This document shows positions 1-5,614 of a stretch of 17,248 nucleotides of DNA, in pieces. The DNA is taken from NCBI GenBank assembly GCA_002304995.1, contig DBPV01000108.1:22990-40237 (forward strand). The letters run 5' to 3'. Numbering within the stretch: the stretch's first letter is position 1; every line of letters begins with the position of its first letter. The DNA is from Syntrophaceae bacterium UBA1411 (GTDB lineage: Bacteria; Desulfobacterota; Syntrophia; Syntrophales; Smithellaceae). The position numbers and the translations under genes are program-made. The notes beneath the pieces were generated by a model, which worked only from the letters and a program-made list of their open reading frames with translations, searched no databases and had not been told where the DNA came from.

Positions 1-326
1 CTGAAAGCGAAATCCGTATCTTCCTTTAATCCGTTCTGTTCGATTTCCGGGCGCGACAGAGAGACGAGACCGCGGTTATCCAGTTCCTGCCAGTAGTATT
101 TGTTGACGATGTTGGTGATCGTTTCCCCCTCCGCGTCGGCTTTGAAATAGGTTTCCAGAACCTTGCGCGGAACTTTACCGGGGCGGAAGCCTTTGATTTT
201 GGCTTTTTTGCCGATTGCGCGATAAACATTTTCCAGTTCGTCTTTGACAAAGGCCCACGGCACTTCAAAGGACATCTTTTTCTTCACCTGGCTGATATCT
301 TCTACTTTAACGGAAAGTTCGCTCAC
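1..326 (-). CDS. tig: Trigger factor, N-terminal part (3' end beyond window)
   Basis: Trigger factor is the ribosome-bound chaperone and prolyl isomerase that meets nascent chains at the exit tunnel. The 108 visible residues are the N-terminal ribosome-binding domain. They open VSELSVKVEDISQVKKKMSF and carry the diagnostic loop GFRPGKVPRKVLE (about residues 48-60), which contacts ribosomal protein uL23. The start is GTG at 324-326, preceded by the Shine-Dalgarno AAGGAG (335-340) with an 8-nt spacer; no ATG lies nearby upstream in frame. The PPIase and C-terminal domains lie outside the window. The gene begins only 43 nt after the CCA end of tRNA-Leu, and I see no terminator between them, so co-transcription is likely. 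The family call is firm. Confidence 0.95.
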   Translation of the reverse strand, partial: MSELSVKVEDISQVKKKMSFEVPWAFVKDELENVYRAIGKKAKIKGFRPGKVPRKVLETYFKADAEGETITNIVNKYYWQELDNRGLVSLSRPEIEQNGLKEDTDFAF

Positions 327-369
327 AACGTTTTCTCCTTAAATATAAAATTATTATCCTCATGCATTC

Positions 370-456
370 TGGTGCGAGAGAGGGGACTTGAACCCCTAAC
401 CGCTTGGGCGGGCTGGATCCTAAGTCCAGTGCGTCTGCCAATTCCGCCACTCTCGC
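370..456 (-). tRNA. tRNA-Leu, anticodon UAG
   Basis: An 87-nt class II tRNA with encoded CCA (370-372). The acceptor stem GCGAGAG pairs with CTCTCGC, the discriminator is A, and the anticodon stem CTGGA/TCCAG encloses a loop with TAG at 420-422. A long variable arm (GCCCGCCCAAGCGGT region) and the T arm with GTTCAAGTC follow, as expected for leucine tRNA. It reads CUA and probably other CUN codons. A consensus promoter lies just upstream and trigger factor just downstream. Confidence 0.97.
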
Positions 457-473
457 TTTTGATGACATTGAAA

Positions 474-501
474 ATTATATATTTCCCGTCCAAAATGTCA
501 A
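474..501 (-). promoter_or_regulatory. Sigma70-type promoter of tRNA-Leu
   Basis: On the minus strand a perfect TTGACA (496-501) and a perfect TATAAT (474-479) are separated by 16 nt. The predicted start, near 467, lies about 10 nt before the mature tRNA-Leu 5' end at 456. Both hexamers match consensus exactly, as expected for a strong stable-RNA promoter. It may also drive tig. Confidence 0.85.
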
Positions 502-537
502 CGCGGATTATTCTCGGCTTGCAGCAACAAAACCAGT

Positions 538-553
538 CAAATTGCGCAATTTG
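538..553. repeat. 16-bp perfect palindrome between the two tRNA genes
   Basis: CAAATTGCGCAATTTG is fully self-complementary. It sits 37 nt upstream of the -35 box of the tRNA-Leu promoter, in the 457-706 gap that otherwise holds only that promoter and no credible gene. It could be a dimeric-regulator site. No protein can be assigned from sequence alone. Confidence 0.4.
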
Positions 554-706
554 TCCGCACCTCCTGTAAATGATAATTCCCTTTAATGCAAGAAAAAGAT
601 CATGTCCGGCGCTCTTCTTTTCCCCGTCCTTACCGCGCGCGACATCCCCGGAGGACGTCCGTAAATTGACCTCATGGATTGACGAAAGAAATTTCACTTG
701 AGAAAA

Positions 707-783
707 TGGTCGGGGCGAGTGGATTTGAACCACCGGCCCTCTGAACCCCATTCAGATACGCTACCAGACTGCGCCACGCCCCG
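707..783 (-). tRNA. tRNA-Pro, anticodon GGG
   Basis: A 77-nt tRNA with encoded CCA (707-709) and discriminator A at 710. The acceptor stem CGGGGCG pairs with CGCCCCG. The anticodon stem TCTGA/TCAGA encloses the loop ATGGGGT, giving anticodon GGG at 747-749. The T arm contains GGTTCAAATCC. It reads CCC and CCU. The C1-G72 pair with A73 is typical of bacterial proline tRNAs. Confidence 0.97.
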
Positions 784-809
784 ACACATTGTAATGTAAA
801 GTGTTGAGG

Positions 810-838
810 TCATTACCACCATCATGAAACCCTGTCAA
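810..838 (-). promoter_or_regulatory. Putative promoter of tRNA-Pro
   Basis: Minus-strand TTGACA (833-838) is followed after 17 nt by TAATGA (810-815). The predicted start is near 803, leaving about a 20-nt leader before the mature tRNA at 783. The -35 box is perfect; the -10 box is moderate. Confidence 0.6.
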
Positions 839-873
839 GAACAAACAAAGCCAGTTTCTCCCGGTAAAACGTC

Positions 874-895
874 GCCGGATCCGGAATGATCCGGC
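874..895. other. Perfect inverted repeat upstream of the lytic transglycosylase
   Basis: GCCGGATC (874-881) and GATCCGGC (888-895) form an 8-bp perfect stem with a 6-nt loop. No clear run of T follows on either strand (plus side TTGTTC), and no gene would end here: tRNA-Pro leaves to the left and the transglycosylase to the right. It is therefore more likely a binding site or leader hairpin than a terminator. Confidence 0.4.
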
Positions 896-970
896 TTGTT
901 CTCGCAAGACGTAAAATGCAGGAATAATTTTTGTCTTGAACTAAAAGAATCATTACAGTATGGTAAAGCC

Positions 971-1591
971 ATGAATCATAAGACAATGGGAACGTCAACC
1001 AAACCGACAGGCCTTGTGCCGTTTGTCTTCATGGCGCTGTTTGCGGCGTTTTTCTGCGCCGGTTCCGCTTTCGCCGATATTTACAAGTACGAAGATGAAA
1101 ACGGCGTTCTTCATCTGACCAACGTCCCCTCCAATCCCAAAGCCAGGTACGTGATGATCCTGAAGGAAAAAAGAGTTCATTTCCCCAAGGGAATCGATAT
1201 CCGCAAATACGATAAAATCATTGCGAAGGCGGCCAGCAAGTTTAATCTGGACGTCGCCCTGATTAAAGCCGTTATCAAGGCGGAATCCAATTTCAATCAC
1301 CAGGCCGTTTCACGCGCCGGGGCGAAAGGCCTCATGCAACTGATGCCGCAGACCGCCTCGGCTCTGAATGTCGACGACGTTTTTCATCCCGGCGACAACA
1401 TCGAGGGTGGCGCGCGCTACCTTCGCTATCTGCTCAATCTCTACAACGGCAATCTGACGCTGGCTCTTGCGGCCTACAATGCTGGCGAAGGCGCCGTAGC
1501 CAAATACAACTACGGCGTGCCCCCCTATCGTGAAACCCGCAACTACATCCGGCGCGTTCTGGCCTTCTACGAAACCTACAGCAAATCGTAA
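971..1591 (+). CDS. Exported lytic transglycosylase (DUF4124-like + SLT domain)
   Basis: Periplasmic enzyme predicted to cleave the MurNAc-GlcNAc bond of peptidoglycan with 1,6-anhydro ring formation. From ATG 971 it is 206 aa. A signal peptide (about 1-35, hydrophobic 14-30, cleavage after SAFA) is followed by a DUF4124-like segment (DIYKYEDENGVLHLTNVP, 36-53) and an SLT/goose-lysozyme-type domain (about 80-200). Family motifs are ESNFNHQAVSRAGAKGLMQL with catalytic Glu105, then GGARYLRYLL and ALAAYNAGEGAV. The reading frame extends to a TTG at 896, but that would put 25 unrelated residues before the signal peptide. No good Shine-Dalgarno precedes 971 or the ATG at 986, so the exact start is uncertain. 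It is monocistronic and converges on the helix-hairpin-helix gene, with only 10 nt between stops and no visible terminator. Confidence 0.9.
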   Translation: MNHKTMGTSTKPTGLVPFVFMALFAAFFCAGSAFADIYKYEDENGVLHLTNVPSNPKARYVMILKEKRVHFPKGIDIRKYDKIIAKAASKFNLDVALIKAVIKAESNFNHQAVSRAGAKGLMQLMPQTASALNVDDVFHPGDNIEGGARYLRYLLNLYNGNLTLALAAYNAGEGAVAKYNYGVPPYRETRNYIRRVLAFYETYSKS

Positions 1592-1601
1592 ATCCGGCCG
1601 G

Positions 1602-2150
1602 TCAGGGCTCGACGCAAAGATAGGGTCTCAGCTTTTCCAGCTTCTTTTCTTTGATGCCGCGAATCTCTTTGAGCTCTTCCAGTGAACCGAACCGGTTTTT
1701 TTTCGCTCGGGCAGCCACAATGATATCCGCCGTTTTTTCCCCGATGCCGGGAACCAGGACAAGGTCGTCGCGCCCGGCCGTATTGATATCCATCGGCAAT
1801 CCCAGCGCCAGCCGTGCCGCGGCATCCATTTTTTCGATGCGGATCATCGCCCGCCCGCCCTGCCCGACTTTGCGGATTTTCATGCCGCCGGTAATTTCCC
1901 GATCACCGGCCGGAAGAATATCTTCTTTTGTGATTTCAAGGAATTGTGAAATGGAAGTCCCCGGTTCCACAAAAAATACCCCTGTTTCTCCCTTTTCGCG
2001 GACAAGCTCCACCGCCCTGAAAGCGGGACCGGCCGTGGAAAGAATCGGATAGGAGATCGAGGTATTTGAGGACAGAAAAAAACTGATAAAGGGAATCAAC
2101 GCCAGAAAAAGCGACAGCGAAATGATTCCCCTTATCTGATGACCGGTCAT
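1602..2150 (-). CDS. Membrane-anchored helix-hairpin-helix (ComEA-like) protein
   Basis: A 182-aa protein with an N-terminal membrane segment or uncleaved signal (about 8-27, GIISLSLFLALIPFISFFL). A middle region (about 45-115) has no motif I can name; its EPGTSISQFL and GGMKIRKVG strings loosely recall the SLBB-like part of ComEA proteins. The C-terminal helix-hairpin-helix unit (about 120-178) has DINTAGRDDLVLVPGIGEKT, then FGSLEELKEIRGI. ComEA proteins bind double-stranded DNA outside the inner membrane during uptake; a DNA-binding role here is inferred from the fold. I chose ATG 2148-2150, 10 nt after the lysC stop; an in-frame ATG at 2190-2192 would overlap lysC by 32 nt. AAAGGA lies rather far upstream (about 17 nt). 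It is the last gene of the lysC run. Confidence 0.75.
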   Translation of the reverse strand: MTGHQIRGIISLSLFLALIPFISFFLSSNTSISYPILSTAGPAFRAVELVREKGETGVFFVEPGTSISQFLEITKEDILPAGDREITGGMKIRKVGQGGRAMIRIEKMDAAARLALGLPMDINTAGRDDLVLVPGIGEKTADIIVAARAKKNRFGSLEELKEIRGIKEKKLEKLRPYLCVEP

Positions 2151-2160
2151 GCTTTGCCGG

Positions 2161-3381
2161 CTAGGATTTCCTTTCCAGATGAAAGGCGTCATGGAGCACC
2201 ATCACAGCCAGTTCCGTATATTTTCGCTGGATCACGCAGGATATTTTAATTTCCGACGTGCTGATCATCTGGATATTGATGCCTTCGTCCGCCAGCGTCT
2301 TGAACATTTTAGCCGCCACGCCGGGATGGCTGATCATGCCCACGCCGATGACCGATACTTTGGCGACGTCATCGTCCACCTCTACTTTCTTGGCGCCGAT
2401 CTCCCTGGCTGTCGCCTCCACGATTTTCTGGGCTTCTTTCATATCCTTTTTCGACACGGTAAAGGTCAGGTCCGTATACCCCTGCAGACTGACGTTTTGG
2501 ATGATCATGTCCACGCTGATATTGCGCTCCGACAAAGGCGTGAACAAAGTTGCCGCAATGCCCGGCTTGTCCGGGATGTGGACAACCGTAATTTTCGCCT
2601 GATCGCGATCGTAGGTTACTCCTGACAGTACTTCTCTCTCCATCTCTGCATCCTCCTTCGTTACAAGTGTTCCGCCTTCATCGGAAAACGTTGATTTGAC
2701 ATATACGGGCACGTCGTATTTTTTGGCCATTTCCACCGAACGGGGCTGGAGCACCTTGGCGCCGGTCATGGCCATTTCCAGCATTTCGTCATACGAAACT
2801 CTGTCGAGCCGTCTGGCTCTGGAGCAGATATTGGGATCGGTGGTATAAACGCCGTCGACATCCGTGAAAATATCGCACCGCTCCGCGTTCAGCGCCGCGG
2901 CCAGCGCAACCGCGCTCGTGTCTGAACCGCCCCGCCCCAGCGTCGTGATGTTGTTTTCCTCATCCACCCCCTGAAATCCGGCGACGACAACAATGCTGCC
3001 TTTCTTCAATTCGTGCGCGATGACGTCCGTATCGATCATGGAAATCCGGGCTTTCTTGTATGCTTTGTCCGTGAGAATCTTCACCTGAAATCCCAGAAAG
3101 GAACGAGCCCGGTATCCCATCGCATTGAGCACAATGGACAACAGCGAGATCGTCACCTGCTCTCCCGTCGAGATCAGAGAATCGTACTCCCGCTCATCGG
3201 GATTTTCGGCGGCGCTTTGCGCCAGGTCAATCAGCCGGTTGGTTTCTCCGGCCATTGCGGACAGGACCACAATCACGTCATTGCCCGCCTCTTTTTCGCG
3301 AATCGCCTTTTGCGCCACATTTTTTATCTTTTCCACGTTCGCCACCGATGTCCCGCCAAATTTCTGAACAACCAACCCCAT
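2161..3381 (-). CDS. lysC: Aspartate kinase, ACT-regulated
   Basis: Phosphorylates L-aspartate, the first step to lysine, threonine, methionine and diaminopimelate. The 406-aa protein opens MGLVVQKFGGTSV (the KFGGTS nucleotide and aspartate motif), has the kinase core to about residue 240 (GRGGSDTSAVALAAALNA, FTDVDGVYTTDP), and then two C-terminal ACT domains (about 262-330 and 340-400; PDKPGIAATLF, SHPGVAAKMF) that normally mediate feedback inhibition. Length matches the monofunctional Bacillus-type enzyme (about 408 aa). The Shine-Dalgarno GGGAGGA lies within the end of tsaE, whose stop is 2 nt upstream of the ATG, so translation is probably coupled. An internal start for a separate ACT-only subunit is described as its own entry. 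Confidence 0.96.
   Translation of the reverse strand: MGLVVQKFGGTSVANVEKIKNVAQKAIREKEAGNDVIVVLSAMAGETNRLIDLAQSAAENPDEREYDSLISTGEQVTISLLSIVLNAMGYRARSFLGFQVKILTDKAYKKARISMIDTDVIAHELKKGSIVVVAGFQGVDEENNITTLGRGGSDTSAVALAAALNAERCDIFTDVDGVYTTDPNICSRARRLDRVSYDEMLEMAMTGAKVLQPRSVEMAKKYDVPVYVKSTFSDEGGTLVTKEDAEMEREVLSGVTYDRDQAKITVVHIPDKPGIAATLFTPLSERNISVDMIIQNVSLQGYTDLTFTVSKKDMKEAQKIVEATAREIGAKKVEVDDDVAKVSVIGVGMISHPGVAAKMFKTLADEGINIQMISTSEIKISCVIQRKYTELAVMVLHDAFHLERKS
2641..2658 (-). promoter_or_regulatory. Internal Shine-Dalgarno and ATG in lysC (putative beta-subunit start)
   Basis: Inside lysC, AAGGAGG (2652-2658) stands 8 nt before an in-frame ATG (2641-2643, codon 247). Initiation there would give a 160-aa protein of only the ACT domains, ending at 2161. 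In Bacillus subtilis LysC and Corynebacterium aspartokinase, an in-frame internal start near codons 246-250 is known to make the regulatory beta subunit. The ideal spacing and matching position support the same arrangement. That the site is used is inferred. Confidence 0.55.
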
Positions 3382-3383
3382 AT

Positions 3384-3869
3384 TTAATCCTCCCTGTTGA
3401 GATCTCTTACTAAATGACGAACCCTGTCCTGCGGTCCCTCGATACGGATGATCCTTTCGTTTTCATGAACATACACAATGGAAATCCAGATGGTTTCCGG
3501 CGGCAGGGCTTCGGCTATTTTTTCCGCCCACTCAATGGCCGTGACGCCTTTTCCGGAAATATATTCATCGTAGCCCAGATCGTCGAGGTCGCCCGTTTGA
3601 TTCAGGCGGTACACGTCGAAATGAAAAAACCGGCACCGCCCAGGATATTCGTTGAGCAGGGTGAATGTCGGGCTCGTAATGGCATACTCCGGGCCGACGC
3701 CGAGCCCCCGGGCCAATCCTCCGGTGAAACAGGTTTTCCCCGCTCCCAGTTCTCCGCAGAGGGCAAAAACGTCTCCGTCCGTCGCCCTTTGTCCGATGGC
3801 CAGCCCCACGGCAAACGTCTGGTCGGCGTTTTCCGATTGAATTTTCACAAGAGCGTTTTTATTCTTCAT
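3384..3869 (-). CDS. tsaE: tRNA t6A biosynthesis ATPase TsaE
   Basis: TsaE is the P-loop ATPase that works with TsaB and TsaD to install threonylcarbamoyl on A37 of ANN-reading tRNAs. The 161-aa protein has the Walker A motif GELGAGKT (39-46), the family string SPTFTLLNEYPG (about 65-76), HFDVYRL (about 83-89) and IEWAEKI (about 113-119). Its length is normal. The start ATG at 3867-3869 is 29 nt after acpS and has only a weak Shine-Dalgarno (AGG). The stop lies 2 nt before lysC. TsaB, TsaC and TsaD are not in the window. Confidence 0.95.
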   Translation of the reverse strand: MKNKNALVKIQSENADQTFAVGLAIGQRATDGDVFALCGELGAGKTCFTGGLARGLGVGPEYAITSPTFTLLNEYPGRCRFFHFDVYRLNQTGDLDDLGYDEYISGKGVTAIEWAEKIAEALPPETIWISIVYVHENERIIRIEGPQDRVRHLVRDLNRED

Positions 3870-3898
3870 GAAGCCTGTTTACCATTATCATGTCCTGA

Positions 3899-4276
3899 TC
3901 ATTTTTCCAGCAAAACCACTGCGGACGCGTAGTTTTTTGTATGGGTGATGCTCAGGTGGATCCGATTGACCCCGACGCCATCAAGATGCCGCCTGGCCCC
4001 GCCGGTGAGGCAAACGACGGGCTTGCCGCTGTCCTCGTTGACCACCTCGATTTCCCGCAACAGCACTCCCCGGCCCATCCCTGTGCCGATGGCCTTTAGA
4101 AACGCTTCTTTAACGGCAAAACGCGCTCCGTAATGCAAAGACGCCTGCGCGTGACGTCCGCAGTAGGCGATTTCCCGTTCGGAAAAAACCCGGGCCAGAA
4201 ATTTTTCGCCCCATCGGGCAATGATTTTGTCGATCCGTTCGTTTTCCACCAGATCGACGCCGATGCCGTATACCAT
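3899..4276 (-). CDS. acpS: Holo-[acyl-carrier-protein] synthase
   Basis: Transfers 4'-phosphopantetheine from CoA to apo-ACP, activating fatty-acid synthesis. The 125-aa protein shows the two AcpS signatures, GIGVDLVENERI (5-16, metal-binding Asp8) and RFAVKEAFLKAIGTG (about 52-66, with the second metal ligand Glu), plus the late HLSITHTKNYASAVV strand. Its start ATG lies 10 nt after the folP stop with AGAGG upstream. The NAD(P)HX repair gene (nnr) that often sits between acpS and tsaE in related bacteria is absent here; only 29 nt separate the two. Confidence 0.96.
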   Translation of the reverse strand: MVYGIGVDLVENERIDKIIARWGEKFLARVFSEREIAYCGRHAQASLHYGARFAVKEAFLKAIGTGMGRGVLLREIEVVNEDSGKPVVCLTGGARRHLDGVGVNRIHLSITHTKNYASAVVLLEK

Positions 4277-4286
4277 GATTTTGCCT

Positions 4287-5486
4287 CTAGGCGCGGAGAA
4301 TCGCGTCCGTCATATCCGCGACTTTCCTCATCTCAGCCACGTCATGGACGCGGACAATCCGCGCCCCGTTCAGAACGGCCGCAACAACGGTAGCCGCCGT
4401 TCCTTCAAGTCTTTCCGACGGTGCGCCGCCCGTCACGCGGCCGATAAACGCCTTGCGCGACGTTCCGACCAGCAAAGGCAGCCCCAGCGTTTTGAGTTCG
4501 CCCAGTTTTCTGATCAACCGGCAATTGTCGTCGTAGGTCTTGCCGAACCCGATTCCCGGATCGACTGCCAGATGATCCCGGCTGATGCCCGCCGCTTCGG
4601 CCTTCCGGCAGGCTTTGTCCAGATAGGCGGTAATTTCACCCAGGAGATCATCATACGCGAGATCGCCGGTTTGCATGGTTCTCGGAGTTCCGCGCCTGTG
4701 CATCAGGACGAGCGCCGCCTGCGCGTCGCGGATGACGGACGCCATTTTCCCGTCTCCCAGCGCGCTCACATCGTTGATGATTTCCGCTCCTGCCGCCAGC
4801 GCCTGCCCGGCAACAGCCGCTTTGGCCGTATCGACGGACAGGGGAATGTTCAGCTTCGCCGCCAGGGTCTCCACAACCGGCGCGACTCTGGCGATTTCCT
4901 CGCGGGCTGTGACCGGCTTGGCCCCCGGCCGCGTCGATTCTCCGCCGATGTCGATGATATCCGCGCCTTCTTCCGCCATCCGCAAGCCCCGTTCGACGGC
5001 TTTTTCCCGGTTCAGATAACGGTTGCCGTCGGAAAAAGAATCCGGCGTCACGTTGAGAACTCCCATGATCAGCGTCTTTTCTTCCAGATCGATGGCGCGT
5101 CTGGCTGTTTTCCAAACAAGGCCCGGCGTGCAAATCCTTTCAAGCAGGGCTGTAAGCTCCCGGGCGGCGGCGGCCAGGCCGAACGGCTGTTTCTCAATTT
5201 TTCCCGCCAGCGCGCGGATTTGTTTTTGCGTCCCGATGAGCAGCACATCTGTAGCTTCAACGGCGCAGGCCACGCTGCCGCGCGCCACCGCCGCATCGGC
5301 CCCGAGCGACAGCATTTCCTGTTTTAAAATATTGGCCACTTTGCAGGATTGTTTCTCAAGCAGGATATTGAGCTGCCGCATTTTCGGCGCCATGGCGGCA
5401 ATGCCGTAGGGATCCACTCCGATCTTCCGGAGAGCTTCATTTGCTTCACTGATGTCCTGAATTTCGACGATTCTCAATTTTTTCAC
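4287..5486 (-). CDS. folP: Dihydropteroate synthase with long N-terminal extension
   Basis: Condenses p-aminobenzoate with dihydropterin pyrophosphate in folate synthesis; target of sulfonamides. The catalytic TIM-barrel domain occupies about residues 130-395: LIMGVLNVTPDSFSDG (139-154), DIIDIGGESTRPGA, a Mg/pterin-binding DVSA, DPGIGFGKT and GTSRKAFIG. At 399 aa it exceeds the usual length of about 280 because of a roughly 130-residue N-terminal region (LRIVEIQDISEANEALRKIG...) with no motif I can name; extended forms of this kind are known in other anaerobes. The reading frame opens at GTG 5484-5486 and no convincing Shine-Dalgarno precedes it, so the start is the weak point. It lies 128 nt after ftsH, the same ftsH-folP neighbourhood as in Escherichia coli. 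Confidence 0.93.
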   Translation of the reverse strand: MKKLRIVEIQDISEANEALRKIGVDPYGIAAMAPKMRQLNILLEKQSCKVANILKQEMLSLGADAAVARGSVACAVEATDVLLIGTQKQIRALAGKIEKQPFGLAAAARELTALLERICTPGLVWKTARRAIDLEEKTLIMGVLNVTPDSFSDGNRYLNREKAVERGLRMAEEGADIIDIGGESTRPGAKPVTAREEIARVAPVVETLAAKLNIPLSVDTAKAAVAGQALAAGAEIINDVSALGDGKMASVIRDAQAALVLMHRRGTPRTMQTGDLAYDDLLGEITAYLDKACRKAEAAGISRDHLAVDPGIGFGKTYDDNCRLIRKLGELKTLGLPLLVGTSRKAFIGRVTGGAPSERLEGTAATVVAAVLNGARIVRVHDVAEMRKVADMTDAILRA

Positions 5487-5536
5487 ACCGCATGATCGGG
5501 AATATGACGGGAATAGTTCACGGCTTTACTGTTCGG

Positions 5537-5579
5537 AAACGGGCGGCAGACACCTTTTCGCGGCGCCAGCCGCCCGTTT
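5537..5579. other. GC-rich hairpin between ftsH and folP
   Basis: AAACGGGCGGC (5537-5547) and GCCGCCCGTTT (5569-5579) form an 11-bp perfect stem with a 21-nt loop. On the minus strand only TTTCC follows, so it is a poor rho-independent terminator. It may act as a partial terminator, an mRNA-stability element or a processing site setting folP level relative to ftsH. Confidence 0.5.
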
Positions 5580-5614
5580 TCGGAATTCGAATCAAGAACA
5601 GATGCGGTCATACA

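Noticed and set aside
323..751. Open frame across both tRNA genes on the minus strand
   Set aside because: Its residues are translations of tRNA-Leu and tRNA-Pro sequence; tRNA folds explain the region.
896..970. Longer N-terminus of the lytic transglycosylase from TTG 896
   Set aside because: It would place 25 polar residues before a clean signal peptide and begins inside the hairpin region without a ribosome-binding site.
1592..1601. Bidirectional terminator between the convergent transglycosylase and HhH genes
   Set aside because: Only a short CCGGCCGG palindrome spans the gap and no T-run follows on either strand.
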